A stretch of 64,000 bases of DNA from Pseudomonadota bacterium (GCA_020161615.1 JAIUPD010000011.1:124001-188000), one strand, 5' to 3'. Counted from the stretch's first letter, positions 30,269-41,046 are shown. Numbers and translations are program-made. The notes: a model not told the origin generated them from the sequence alone.

Positions 30269-30919
30269 CTAGCCCAGCGCCGCCAGCAGATCCATGGCCG
30301 TGACCTGATCGAACTGCACATGCTGGCGCATTGCCGCCTCGGCGGCCTCGGAATCGCGCGCGACGATCAGCCCGGCAATCGCCCGGTGATCGCGGGCCGA
30401 GGCCTCGATCGATCCCGCATAGCGATAGCGCGCCCGGTAATAGGCCATCAATTTCCGCGCGTTGGTCTTGATCATGTCCAGCAGGAACGGATTGCCCGCG
30501 CTCTCCGCCACCGCGGCATGGAAGCGCAGGTTCAACTGGTAATAGGCATCGGGCTCGGCCTCGCCCCGGGTGGCGAAATGCGCCTCGCAGGCCGCCGTCG
30601 CCTCCTCCAGCGCCGCGGCCCCCGACGCCGAAAGCCGCCGCGCCGCCAGCCCCGCCGCCTGCCCCTCGAGCTTGGCATGAACCTCGAGGATCGCCAGGAA
30701 TTCGGTCAGCGTCGGCTTGAACACGACCGCGCCCTTGCGCGGCAGGCGGCGCACCAGCCCGGTCGCCTCGATCTGCATCAAGGCCTCGCGCACCGGGGTG
30801 CGCGAGACGCCGAAATGCTGGACCAGCGCCGCTTCCTCGATCTCGTCGCCGGGGTTGAGGCGGCCTGTGTCGATCCAGTCATGCAGCGTCCGCAGGATGG
30901 TTTCCGTCTGGCTGGCCAT
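30269..30919 (-). CDS. GntR-family regulator (FadR/FCD subfamily)
   Basis: 216 residues. N-terminal winged helix (EIEEAALVQHFGVSRTPVREALMQIEATGLV) followed by the all-helical FCD effector domain with the metal-binding His and Asp pattern (FHAAVAESAGNPFLLD, then a late DHRAIAGLI). FCD regulators usually bind organic acids or amino-acid-like effectors. It is convergent with the amidotransferase gene and is the obvious candidate regulator of the P450 cluster. The ATG at 30917-30919 is preferred over an upstream GTG at 30926-30928. Confidence 0.92.
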   Translation of the reverse strand: MASQTETILRTLHDWIDTGRLNPGDEIEEAALVQHFGVSRTPVREALMQIEATGLVRRLPRKGAVVFKPTLTEFLAILEVHAKLEGQAAGLAARRLSASGAAALEEATAACEAHFATRGEAEPDAYYQLNLRFHAAVAESAGNPFLLDMIKTNARKLMAYYRARYRYAGSIEASARDHRAIAGLIVARDSEAAEAAMRQHVQFDQVTAMDLLAALG

Positions 30920-30945
30920 GAAATGCACCCCGGGTTGAGGCTATC

Positions 30946-30954
30946 CGTATACAC
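30946..30954. promoter_or_regulatory. Possible GntR autoregulatory site (CGTATACAC)
   Basis: GTATAC palindrome 27 bases upstream of the gntR start, in a form common for FCD-GntR operators. A related TGTATA core is found between the P450 and amidotransferase genes. Short motif, so chance occurrence is possible. Confidence 0.3.
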
Positions 30955-31035
30955 ACCGCGGCGTCCTTTGTGCAATCCCGGACCCGCTCCTGCCCCCTTG
31001 CGCCGCCCCCCGCGCTTGGTTATTGCTGCGCCCAC

Positions 31036-31125
31036 GGACAGTTGGCCGAGTGGTCGAAGGCGCACGCCTGGAAAGTGTGTAGGCGGGGAACCGTCTCGAG
31101 GGTTCGAATCCCTCACTGTCCGCCA
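31036..31125 (+). tRNA. tRNA-Ser (anticodon GGA), CCA encoded
   Basis: 90 bases, class II. Acceptor stem GGACAGT/ACTGTCC, D-arm TGGCCGAGTGG, anticodon stem CACGC/GTGTG with loop CTGGAAA (anticodon GGA), a long variable arm, GTTCGAATC T-loop, discriminator G and CCA. Base composition drops just downstream, where the exopolysaccharide segment begins, so this tRNA may mark its border. Confidence 0.97.
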
Positions 31126-31506
31126 TTTACCCTCGCGAAAGCGTTCTCTCGATCTGGCTACGAGCGGATTTTCCCCTTGTTTTCGAGTGTTATGCGGGAC
31201 GTATTGTTGAGCGGTCCCGGTGCCAAGAGCCTCGGAAGCAGTACCTCAGGGCCGACACTCTCCGGAACTATTGACTTGGCGGACCAAGGTTTAGCCTTCG
31301 CGAGCCTTTGAATCATTAATCTCTAAATCAACGCGAAGCTGTTGACTTCGAGGACAGCGGCGGCGGCCTGAGACGGAACGGCAATCGAGCCTTCACCGAC
31401 GAGGCGACACCTCACTGTCGCTCCGCCGCGTGGCACTTGACCTCACCCCCGGGGAGCAGCGCGGATAAGGTTGGCAACCAACCACCTGTCTGTCTTTGAT
31501 CGGCGC
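31126..31506. other. Non-coding stretch after tRNA-Ser
   Basis: 380 bases without a supportable gene. Composition is clearly less GC-rich than the backbone, and the short open frames have no recognisable product. A 10-base copy of the tRNA 3' region (CCTCACTGTC) recurs at 31410-31419 but is too short to call an attachment site. It is the far end of the exopolysaccharide segment and may contain remnants. Confidence 0.4.
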
Positions 31507-32574
31507 TCAGAGTCCGACTTCTTCTTTTCCTGGTGGCTCTGCTGCAGCTTTGACCGTGCGTGCCATCACCAGTTGCCACGTATCGGCCCAATGCGTCGAA
31601 AAGGCATGCAGCGCCTCAGGACTATGAGCCGGGTGTCCACCGAAGACCTCATCGATATGCAGGCACATCTGATACACCTTCCGCGACTTCTGTCGTGCCC
31701 ATTGCGTGGGATCCGTCATCACCACGGGCTGAATGCCGCGCGCGTAGCTCTCGATGATCTTCGATGGCGAACTGTAGATCAGCCGCGCAGTCGAGATCGG
31801 CAATAGTACGGATTCACACTTTGAAAAGATCCGGTCAGTATCTTCGTTCCGCCAAGGGAACACGACCTCGAGGTCCGGCAAATCCGGGTCGGGCAGGTCT
31901 ATATCCCGCGAGGTTGCAATCAAGACGCGAACACCACGCTCCTTTGCCTGTTCGAAGAAATGTGGAAAGCCATCCCGCATCCACTGGCTCTCGATATTGC
32001 CGATGATGCCAATGGTATGAGTGCTTGATCGCGAAAGCTTCGTAGGTTGCTCTCGGCCCTTGATCGGCAACGGCACATAATGGGTTCGGGCTCTGATAGC
32101 CCGGCTTGACGGAGCGTGGTCGGCGAAAGCTTCATCAATTACGAAGATATTGCCGACGGACCGCTTGACGATCCACGACGCCAGATAGAACGGCAGCCAC
32201 CAGAACCACCAGTTCCGGGTGACGTACTTCAAGCAACCGGGATAACTGTCCATGATCCACAAATCGCAAGGGATGCGATGGCGCGCAAAAGTCGCGATGG
32301 CGAACAACTGCGACAGGGACCCGTTTAAATTCAACAAGCCCCGGTCGAAGGTTCCCTTCGCCAGCAGTTTGCCAAGTGTGCGGGCGTCCTGCAGCGTCTG
32401 CCGCAGGCTCCGAGCGTTCTCGAACAGCACCTTAACTTCCGCGCCGCTGTCGCGATAGCGGGCGGCAAGCTCACCGCTGGGATGCGAGCGCTCTGGAGAA
32501 ACACAACTGACAAACAGCAGCTTCCGCGGCTTTCCTGTGTCGTTGTCACCGGTTGAGGGGTTTCGATCAGTCAT
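31507..32574 (-). CDS. Probable GT-B glycosyltransferase of the EPS cluster
   Basis: 355 residues from the ATG at 32572-32574; an ATG at 32578-32580 adds two residues. Either start overlaps the manB stop. N-terminal KLLFVSCVSPERSHPSG and the C-terminal YSSPSKIIESYARGIQPVV are typical of GT-B donor-domain folds (GT4-like). No membrane anchor. It is last in the GDP-fucose operon, so it may transfer a GDP-linked sugar, but donor and acceptor are unknown. The longer open frame upstream is antisense to manB. Confidence 0.65.
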   Translation of the reverse strand: MTDRNPSTGDNDTGKPRKLLFVSCVSPERSHPSGELAARYRDSGAEVKVLFENARSLRQTLQDARTLGKLLAKGTFDRGLLNLNGSLSQLFAIATFARHRIPCDLWIMDSYPGCLKYVTRNWWFWWLPFYLASWIVKRSVGNIFVIDEAFADHAPSSRAIRARTHYVPLPIKGREQPTKLSRSSTHTIGIIGNIESQWMRDGFPHFFEQAKERGVRVLIATSRDIDLPDPDLPDLEVVFPWRNEDTDRIFSKCESVLLPISTARLIYSSPSKIIESYARGIQPVVMTDPTQWARQKSRKVYQMCLHIDEVFGGHPAHSPEALHAFSTHWADTWQLVMARTVKAAAEPPGKEEVGL

Positions 32575-33940
32575 CGGCATCCAGGAGTGTTCGCAGGTCC
32601 CCGATTTTTTCAGCGAGCAGAGTCGCATCGCCGCGCGTTTCGACGTTGAGCCGAAGCAACGGTTCGGTATTCGACCCACGCAGGTTGAAACGCCAGCGGT
32701 CGAACGACAGCGAAAGCCCATCGGTGTCGTCACGGGCGACGGATTTCGGGGCAAGTGCGGTCTCGACACGGGCGATTGATGCAGGCATGTCGGCGACACG
32801 GAAGTTGATCTCGCCCGATGACGGGAAGGCGGCGCGGCGAGCATCGACCAGGTCGGCCAGCTTGGCCCCGCGGCGGCTCATCAGATCGAGCACAAGAAGC
32901 CACGGAATCATTCCCGAATCGCAAGCCATGAAATCGCGGAAATAGTGGTGCGCCGACATTTCGCCGCCGTAGACTGCGCCGGTCTCTCGCATCACCTGCT
33001 TCACGAAGGCGTGGCCGGTGCGCGATTGCACGGGCTGGCCGCCAAGGCGGGTGACGATTTCCTGCGTGTTCCAGACGATGCGCGGATCGTGCACGATTTT
33101 CGCACCGGGTTCGCGAGCCAGAAACGCCTCCGCGAGCAGGCCGACAACATATTCGCCGGGAATGAACCGACCAGCACCATCGAACAGGAAACACCGATCG
33201 AAATCACCATCCCACGCAATACCGATATCAGCACCATTGGAGCGTACGGCCGTTGCCGTAACGGGCTGATTTTCCTCCAGCAGCGGGTTCGGAATGCCGT
33301 TGGGGAAGCGTCCATCGGGTTCGTGATGCATCCGAACGACTTCGAGGGCCGCGCCGCGAGATCGTAACTCAGCCAGCAAGGCATCAAAGGTCGGGCCTGC
33401 CGCGCCATTTCCAGCGTTGACGAGCAATTTCAGCGGGCGCAAGGCGTCCACGTCGATGAATGACAGCACGCAGTCCACATAAGCCGATCGCACCCCTTCG
33501 GAGGGCACAATCTTTCCAGGTTGCAGCGCGGCGTCAAACGTATTGGCTTCGGCGAGTTCCCTGACACGGGCTAGATCCGTTGCGGGATCCAGCGGAGCCG
33601 AACCGGCCTTCACCATCTTCATCCCGTTGTAGTCTATCGGGTTGTGCGAGGCAGTCACGCAGATGCCGCCATCAGCCCCAAGATGGCTGGTTGCGAAATA
33701 CATTTCTTCGGTGCCGGACAGGCCAAGGTCAAGCACTGCGACCCCTTGAGACGTGAGCCCTTCGGCCACTGCGGCGGCCAAGCTCTCCGACGAAGCTCGC
33801 ACATCGCGCCCCAGAACAACCCGCTGGGCGCCAAGGGCCACGGCAAAGCCAGCGCCAATTCGCCGCGCGATGCCCTCGTCAAGATCGACGCCAAGACGGC
33901 CGCGAATGTCATAGGCCTTGAAGCAGGTCAGCGATGTCAT
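32567..33940 (-). CDS. manB: Phosphomannomutase (ManB/CpsG type)
   Basis: 457 residues. Converts mannose-6-phosphate to mannose-1-phosphate for GDP-mannose. N-terminal FKAYDIRG, active-site serine in ICVTASHNPIDYNGMK, metal loop IAWDGDFDRCF, sugar loop GGEMSAHHYFRDF, and C-terminal LRGSNTEPLLRLN. Overlaps manC by 4 bases. Base composition is lower in GC than the flanking backbone. Confidence 0.95.
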   Translation of the reverse strand: MTSLTCFKAYDIRGRLGVDLDEGIARRIGAGFAVALGAQRVVLGRDVRASSESLAAAVAEGLTSQGVAVLDLGLSGTEEMYFATSHLGADGGICVTASHNPIDYNGMKMVKAGSAPLDPATDLARVRELAEANTFDAALQPGKIVPSEGVRSAYVDCVLSFIDVDALRPLKLLVNAGNGAAGPTFDALLAELRSRGAALEVVRMHHEPDGRFPNGIPNPLLEENQPVTATAVRSNGADIGIAWDGDFDRCFLFDGAGRFIPGEYVVGLLAEAFLAREPGAKIVHDPRIVWNTQEIVTRLGGQPVQSRTGHAFVKQVMRETGAVYGGEMSAHHYFRDFMACDSGMIPWLLVLDLMSRRGAKLADLVDARRAAFPSSGEINFRVADMPASIARVETALAPKSVARDDTDGLSLSFDRWRFNLRGSNTEPLLRLNVETRGDATLLAEKIGDLRTLLDADD

Positions 33941-35370
33941 CCCTTCGCTCCCTGACCGCGTGCATAGACGTCCTCGTACCGGATGATGTCGTCTTCTCCG
34001 AGATAGGACCCCGTCTGCACTTCGATCAGCACCATGGGAACCTTCCCTGGATTCTTCATCCGGTGCTTTTCACCGAGCGGAATGTAAACCGACTGGTTCT
34101 CGCTCACGAGCTTCACTTCGTCGCCGATTGTAATCTCGGCGGTACCGGAGACCACAATCCAGTGTTCAGCCCGATGATGGTGACTTTGCAGGCTGAGGGC
34201 CGCCCCAGGGTGGACGTGAATGCGTTTCACCTGAAAACGGTCGCCGATGACCAGGCTTTCGAACCAACCCCAGGGACGGTGATCGACGGGAAAGCTCTCG
34301 GCCTGCCGCGCGCTTTTTGCCTTCAGCGCCGCCACCGCCTTCTTCACCTCCTGCGCTCGAGAGGCGTCGGCCACCAGCACGGCGTCAGGCATGGCCACGG
34401 CGATGATGTTTTCGAGGCCCAGCCCCACCAGTTCCACCCTATCGTCTTCAGAGCGCAGAAGGGTGTTCCGGCAGTCGATGGCGACGACATGCCCGGCGGT
34501 GGAAACGCCCGCCGCGTCCGGTCCACTTTCCCGCCAAACGGCGTCCCAGCCGCCCAGGTCGGACCAGCCCGCAGAGAAGGGCACCACGACAAGATTGTCC
34601 GCCCGTTCCATGACTGCGTAGTCGATCGAGACATTCTCGGCCGCGCTCCAAGCTTCCGGCTCAAGACGCAGGAAGCCGAGGTCGAGGGTAGCATCTGCCA
34701 GCGCCTGCTCCACAGGCTTCATGAGGTCAGGTGCATGGGCAGCGAACGCGGCCTTCATCGTCGCCACGGAGAAAAGGAAAATGCCCGCATTCCACAAGTG
34801 CCGCCCCGACGCGATCATCTCCTCCGCCCGGGTGGTATCCGGCTTCTCGACGAAGCGGACAAGTTCGATTGCCCGCCCACCGTCGCCGGGGGCATCGGCA
34901 AGCTCAAGGTAGCCATAGCCCGTTTCTGCATGAGTAGGAGTAATCCCGAACGTCACGATCTTACCGGCCTGCGCCGCCTGGACACCCGTCTCGACCGCCG
35001 CACGGAAGGCTGCGGCGTCGGGCACCACATGGTCCGACGGCGCCACCAGCATCAGGGCATCCGGATCCTGCCGTTCAAGCCACAATGCCGCCGCGAGGAT
35101 TGCGGGCCCGGTGTTGCGCATCTCGGGTTCGATCAGGATCGCGCCCGGCCTGATGCCGACCTCGGCCAGTTGCTCGGTGACGATAAAGCGGAAATCGGCA
35201 TTCGTCAGAACAAGCGGCGGCGCATAGCCTGGCCCGCTCAATCGCCGCGCCGAGGCTTTGAAGAGGGTTTCCTCCCCGACCAGCGGAACGAACTGCTTCG
35301 GGTATGACTTTCGTGACAAGGGCCACAACCGCGTGCCGGAGCCGCCGGAGAGCAGAACAGGAGTGATCAT
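33937..35370 (-). CDS. manC: Mannose-1-phosphate guanylyltransferase / mannose-6-phosphate isomerase
   Basis: 477 residues, a two-domain protein. The N-terminal nucleotidyltransferase has LLSGGSGTRLWPLSRKSYPKQF and FVEKPD; the C-terminal type II isomerase cupin carries RPWGWFESL, VHPGAALSLQSHHHRAEHW and ENQSVYIPLGEKHRMKNPG. Makes GDP-mannose, the precursor for Gmd. It ends 4 bases inside manB and follows fcl by 58 bases. Confidence 0.96.
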   Translation of the reverse strand: MITPVLLSGGSGTRLWPLSRKSYPKQFVPLVGEETLFKASARRLSGPGYAPPLVLTNADFRFIVTEQLAEVGIRPGAILIEPEMRNTGPAILAAALWLERQDPDALMLVAPSDHVVPDAAAFRAAVETGVQAAQAGKIVTFGITPTHAETGYGYLELADAPGDGGRAIELVRFVEKPDTTRAEEMIASGRHLWNAGIFLFSVATMKAAFAAHAPDLMKPVEQALADATLDLGFLRLEPEAWSAAENVSIDYAVMERADNLVVVPFSAGWSDLGGWDAVWRESGPDAAGVSTAGHVVAIDCRNTLLRSEDDRVELVGLGLENIIAVAMPDAVLVADASRAQEVKKAVAALKAKSARQAESFPVDHRPWGWFESLVIGDRFQVKRIHVHPGAALSLQSHHHRAEHWIVVSGTAEITIGDEVKLVSENQSVYIPLGEKHRMKNPGKVPMVLIEVQTGSYLGEDDIIRYEDVYARGQGAKG

Positions 35371-35428
35371 GTCAATTCCTTGGTAATCGAAATGTAAGTG
35401 TCAGGACACGTTTCTGCAGACAGGCCGC

Positions 35429-36388
35429 CTATTTCATCCGCAGGCCGACTTCGCCCTGATCGAGGAACCATGCATAGGTGCTCTCGATCCCCGTCTCCAG
35501 CGCGATCGTCGCCTCCCAGCCGAGACGGGACAGTCGACTGACATCCATCAGTTTCCTGGGGGTGCCATCTGGCTTGGTCGCGTCAAAGGTGAGACGCCCT
35601 TTGAAGCCGGTCACGCGGGCAACGGTTTCAGCAAGCTCGCGGATGGTCACATCGGTGCCGGTGCCCACATTGATATGGCTCAACATAGGCTGAACCTCGC
35701 GCGCAAGAATCTCGCGGTTGAGATCGAGCACGAAGAGACAAGCGTCAGCCATATCATCCACATGCAGGAATTCCCGCATCGGCGTACCGGACCCCCAGAC
35801 CACCACCTCGTCAATCCCGGCGCGCGCCGCTTCGTGAAACCGGCGGATGAGCGCGGGCAAGACGTGCGAGTTCTCCGGGTGGAAATTGTCACCCGGACCG
35901 TAAAGGTTGGTTGGCATCACAGAGCGGTAGTCGGTTCCATACTGCCGGTTGTAGCTCTCGCAAAGCTTGATGCCCGCAATCTTGGCGATGGCATAGGGCT
36001 CGTTGGTGCTTTCCAGCAACCCTGTCAGCAAAGCATCCTCCCGCATCGGCTGGGGCGCCAGACGCGGGTAAATGCAGGAAGAGCCCAGGAATAGAAGCTT
36101 CTGAACCCCAGCTTCGTAGGCTTGGTGGATAATGTTCGCTTCCATCATCAGGTTATCATAGATGAACTCGGCCGGATAGGCGTTGTTGGCATGAATGCCA
36201 CCCACCTTGGCCGCAGCGATGATCACCCGATCTGGCCTTTCGCTTTGCATGAAATCGCGCACTGCCGCCTGATCGATAAGGTCGAGCTCGGCATGCGTTC
36301 GGGTCAGGGTTTCCTGTCCTCGATCCTTGAGCTTCTGCAAAATGGCACCACCGACCATTCCGCGGTGACCTGCAACATACGTCCTCAT
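35429..36388 (-). CDS. fcl: GDP-L-fucose synthase
   Basis: 319 residues, an SDR epimerase/reductase. Cofactor motif [12 protein letters not shown] at the N terminus, [13 protein letters not shown], and the catalytic Tyr-Lys pair in [17 protein letters not shown]. Converts the GDP-4-keto-6-deoxymannose made by Gmd to GDP-L-fucose. Starts 10 bases after the gmd stop. Confidence 0.95.
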   Translation of the reverse strand: MRTYVAGHRGMVGGAILQKLKDRGQETLTRTHAELDLIDQAAVRDFMQSERPDRVIIAAAKVGGIHANNAYPAEFIYDNLMMEANIIHQAYEAGVQKLLFLGSSCIYPRLAPQPMREDALLTGLLESTNEPYAIAKIAGIKLCESYNRQYGTDYRSVMPTNLYGPGDNFHPENSHVLPALIRRFHEAARAGIDEVVVWGSGTPMREFLHVDDMADACLFVLDLNREILAREVQPMLSHINVGTGTDVTIRELAETVARVTGFKGRLTFDATKPDGTPRKLMDVSRLSRLGWEATIALETGIESTYAWFLDQGEVGLRMK

Positions 36389-36398
36389 CGCGAATCCC

Positions 36399-37520
36399 TT
36401 AATTGTCGATCGAAACCGGCAACTCCAACCCGTGCGCTTTCAGAAGTGCATGCCGCTTAGCGGATTTCAGGTCTTCGGATACCATCTCCGCGCACATTTC
36501 ACGCGCGGTGATGTGCGGCTCCCAGTCGAGTTGCTTCTTCGCTTTGGCCGGATCGCCCAGCAAGGTCTCAACCTCTGCCGGGCGGAAATACCGCGGATCG
36601 ATCCGCACGATCACATCGCCGGGCTTCACCTCGGGCGCTTTGTCCCCGGAAACCGCTTCAACGATACCGACCTCATCAATGCCTTCGCCCGCGAACCGCA
36701 GGGTAATCCCCAGCTCTTCGGCTGACCAATTAATGAACTCGCGCACCGAATACTGGACACCGGTCGCGATCACGTAATCCTCCGGCTGCTCCTGTTGCAG
36801 CATCAGCCATTGCATTCGGACGTAATCCTTCGCATGGCCCCAATCGCGCTTGGCGTCGATATTGCCCATGAACAAGCAATCTTCCAGGCCTTGTGCAATA
36901 TTAGCCAAACCGCGTGTGATCTTGCGCGTCACAAATGTCTCGCCGCGACGCGGGCTCTCGTGGTTGAACAGAATGCCGTTGCAGGCATACATGCCATACG
37001 CCTCCCGGTAGTTTACCGTGATCCAATAGGAATAGAGCTTGGCCACCGCATAGGGGCTACGCGGATAGAAAGGCGTGGTTTCTCGCTGCGGCATTTCCTG
37101 AACCAAGCCGAACAACTCGGAGGTCGACGCCTGATAGAACCGGGTCTTTTGATCCAGGCCGAGGAAGCGAATCGCTTCCAGCAGCCGAAGCGTGCCGAGA
37201 GCATCGACGTCAGCGGTATATTCGGGGCTTTCGAAGCTGACAGCCACGTGGCTCTGGGCGCCGAGGTTGTAAATCTCGCAAGGTTCGACTTCGCGAATGA
37301 TCCGCGTCAGGTTTGAGGTATCGCTCAGATCGCCGTAATGCAGCTTGAGCTTCGGGTTTGGTGTATGCGGATCCTGATAGATGTGGTCGATCCGCTGGGT
37401 ATTAAAGAGCGAGGCGCGCCGCTTGATGCCATGAACTTCATAGCCTTTATCGAGCAGAAACTCAGCAAGGTACGAGCCATCTTGTCCCGTGATGCCTGTA
37501 ATGAGTGCACGTTTTGTCAT
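36399..37520 (-). CDS. gmd: GDP-mannose 4,6-dehydratase
   Basis: 373 residues, full length. NADP motif [16 protein letters not shown] at the N terminus, STSELFG catalytic region, and the [19 protein letters not shown] active-site Tyr/Lys. First enzyme of GDP-L-fucose synthesis from GDP-mannose; its genomic partner fcl is directly downstream. About 150 bases upstream separate it from a hypothetical gene of the same strand. Confidence 0.97.
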   Translation of the reverse strand: MTKRALITGITGQDGSYLAEFLLDKGYEVHGIKRRASLFNTQRIDHIYQDPHTPNPKLKLHYGDLSDTSNLTRIIREVEPCEIYNLGAQSHVAVSFESPEYTADVDALGTLRLLEAIRFLGLDQKTRFYQASTSELFGLVQEMPQRETTPFYPRSPYAVAKLYSYWITVNYREAYGMYACNGILFNHESPRRGETFVTRKITRGLANIAQGLEDCLFMGNIDAKRDWGHAKDYVRMQWLMLQQEQPEDYVIATGVQYSVREFINWSAEELGITLRFAGEGIDEVGIVEAVSGDKAPEVKPGDVIVRIDPRYFRPAEVETLLGDPAKAKKQLDWEPHITAREMCAEMVSEDLKSAKRHALLKAHGLELPVSIDN

Positions 37521-37672
37521 TGTTCTCTTTCGGTTCAGCTTTTCGTGAGGTGATTATGGATCAGGAGTACGAAGGGGGCGTCGGGCCTTTCGGTGTACAA
37601 GAAATTCATAGCTACGATCAAAGACAATCCTGATTAGATCAAAGATGGAAGGCACACGCATGCTTGCAGCAA

Positions 37673-38266
37673 TCAAAGAACGGGTATCGAGAGGTCAGAT
37701 AGATTGCGATCCGATGGACCAGGGTTGAGGCTCATTCTCCGGTACAGCAAGAAGGTGACACTTGTAACGGTGGAGACGGTGAAGAGGAAGGTCTTGAGGC
37801 ACCTGCGATGACGGCCAGCTTCCTGTATCAGCCCTTCTATTGAGCGAACAGGGTCTCGAACCAGTGACAGCGCCGGTATCCTTGCTCGCCGATGCCAAAC
37901 GCGCCCCCTTGCGGCCAAAGGCCATGGGCAGTTAGGCGTGTTCCGCTGCCCAACAGGTACTTCCTTGCCAGAAGTCGCTCCGACCCTATGAGCGAGGATC
38001 CGCTCGCCCATGGGCAGACAGTCGTGGGGCGGGATGCTTCCGGTCTCATCGCCGCCGTCCCCGGCTCTCGGCACGACTGTCAGCAGACGAAGCAAGGCGC
38101 CTGTCGCATCGTAGCACTCGGTGCTAGGCCCGCCGCTGGCTTCAACAATCATGTCGATTGATCTGCAGGTCATCGTTCCCCCTTGCGGCGCTTGGTCAGG
38201 CCCGCCAAGGCAAGATGTCGACCTTTCTGGCCGCAAGCGCAGAAAGAGTTCCTGCAACGGAGTCAT
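37673..38266 (-). CDS. Hypothetical protein coupled to the EPS regulator gene
   Basis: 197 residues of unrecognised family. In favour of a real gene: its ATG overlaps the MarR stop by 4 bases (ATGA) and it runs on the operon strand between regulator and gmd. Against: composition is irregular, other frames are also open, and no domain is visible. One possible membrane segment near the C terminus (LKTFLFTVSTVTSVTFLLY). A decayed gene is equally possible. Confidence 0.3.
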   Translation of the reverse strand: MTPLQELFLRLRPERSTSCLGGPDQAPQGGTMTCRSIDMIVEASGGPSTECYDATGALLRLLTVVPRAGDGGDETGSIPPHDCLPMGERILAHRVGATSGKEVPVGQRNTPNCPWPLAARGRVWHRRARIPALSLVRDPVRSIEGLIQEAGRHRRCLKTFLFTVSTVTSVTFLLYRRMSLNPGPSDRNLSDLSIPVL

Positions 38267-38637
38267 TTGGCCAACAGCCTCAGGGAATTGGCATCATCCG
38301 GAGGCTCGATCTCCTTTTTCAGGACCTCTATCTCTTCTCTCAGCGCCTCATATTCCTCTATCTTTCGTCTCAGGAACGCATGGGTCAGCGCGGCTTTCCT
38401 GGCAACTCCCTTGGGCGTCAGGATATACGCGTAGCGCCGCTTGTCTTCGGCCGCGGTGAAGTTGCCTAACTTCACCAGCCCTTTTTCAATCAGAGCATTC
38501 AATACATAATGAATACCACCAACACTGACGCCGACGGCCTCTGCAAGCTCCCTCTGAGACATCTCGGAGTTTTCTCGCAAGAGTCGCAGAACGCGAAAAT
38601 GCGTATCTTCTTGTAGTTTGATGCGCTTGCTGGTCAT
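38263..38637 (-). CDS. MarR-type EPS-associated transcriptional regulator
   Basis: 124 residues. Winged helix at about 12-75 (FRVLRLLRENSEMSQRELAEAVGVS, then INYVLN-like VGGIHYVLNALIEKGLV), followed by a charged coiled-coil tail (about 88-115). This layout matches the EPS-associated MarR-like family often found at the head of polysaccharide clusters. It is the first gene of the minus-strand GDP-fucose cluster and probably controls it. Confidence 0.8.
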   Translation of the reverse strand: MTSKRIKLQEDTHFRVLRLLRENSEMSQRELAEAVGVSVGGIHYVLNALIEKGLVKLGNFTAAEDKRRYAYILTPKGVARKAALTHAFLRRKIEEYEALREEIEVLKKEIEPPDDANSLRLLAK

Positions 38638-39020
38638 TCAGGAACTTCCTCACGCTACCGCACGCGGACGGCCCCCAAATCGCCTGGCTGTGTGCGAGGG
38701 TGGCGGAAGCAACCACCGCCATATCGTTCGAATTCGAGCGGTAGCAAATGCTGCATGAGCAAACAAGGGGGATATGCAAATTTTCAGGAAGACCATGCAA
38801 CAGCTAACGTTGGAAGGGTCGCTGAACTTGGCGTGAGGGGCCCAGCCATCGCTCGGTCTCGTTCAGGGACCTCGGTATCAGGGCTCTCGCGCAGGAGTCT
38901 GATGGCCCGGCGCTTGGCCATTTTCCTGAGTCCCACACCCGGCAAGAGCGCCAGGAGATCAGGCCACATCAAAGCGTTACCGCCGGACGCCTGCGCCCTG
39001 CGGCGCCATTCCTCGTGCCA
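38638..39020. other. Upstream region of the EPS regulator, no firm gene
   Basis: About 380 bases between the MarR gene and the groEL terminator. It contains the near-perfect 16-base palindrome CGTTCGAATTCGAGCG (38725-38740, one mismatched pair), a candidate operator about 90 bases upstream of the regulator start. An 8-base inverted pair GCTACCGC/GCGGTAGC lies at 38654-38661 and 38738-38745. A minus-strand open frame (38784-38972, LLALLPGVGLRKMAKRRAIRLL) looks protein-like but is unrecognised and may be a gene remnant. Confidence 0.4.
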
Positions 39021-39049
39021 AAGGAAAGGGGCGGCCCGAAGGCCGCCCC
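39021..39049 (-). terminator. Intrinsic terminator of groESL
   Basis: On the minus strand, GGGGCGGCC, TTCG loop, GGCCGCCCC (39028-39049), then TTTCCTT. A 9-bp GC stem with a stable UUCG tetraloop about 30 bases after the groEL stop. Confidence 0.9.
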
Positions 39050-39076
39050 GTCCCGTATCCCGCGGTGAACCGCAGA

Positions 39077-40726
<1,650 letters not shown>

Positions 40727-40758
40727 TTAGGAATTTCGTTGAGGGAAGGGGGACAGGC

Positions 40759-41046
40759 TCAGGCGAGGATGCCGAGGATGTCGCTTTCCTTCATGATCAG
40801 CAGCTCTTCGCCGTTGATGGTGACCTCGGTGCCCGACCATTTGCCGAACAGGATGCGGTCGCCGGCTTTCACCGACATCGGGATCAGCTCGCCCGAATCC
40901 TTGCGCGCGCCTTCGCCGACCGCAACGATCTCGCCCTCGGCGGGCTTTTCCTTGGCGGAATCGGGGATGATCAGACCGCCCTTGGTCTTTTCGTCGCTGG
41001 CGACGCGGCGGACCGTCACGCGGTCATGGAGGGGTTTGAAAGCCAT
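40759..41046 (-). CDS. groES: Co-chaperonin GroES (10 kDa)
   Basis: 95 residues, standard length. [11 protein letters not shown] at the N terminus, the mobile loop around [17 protein letters not shown], and the [17 protein letters not shown] roof segment are conserved. First gene of the groESL operon, with the CIRCE element in its leader about 40 bases upstream of the ATG. Confidence 0.99.
   Translation of the reverse strand: MAFKPLHDRVTVRRVASDEKTKGGLIIPDSAKEKPAEGEIVAVGEGARKDSGELIPMSVKAGDRILFGKWSGTEVTINGEELLIMKESDILGILA

Noticed and set aside
31111-31419. CCTCACTGTC repeated 300 bases after tRNA-Ser as a possible att pair
   Set aside because: Only 10 bases match, both copies are at the same end of the segment, and no integrase gene is present.
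37837-38161. Alternative short frames overlapping the hypothetical gene between the EPS regulator and gmd
   Set aside because: No conserved motif, and none has the start-stop overlap with the MarR gene that supports the 37673-38266 frame.
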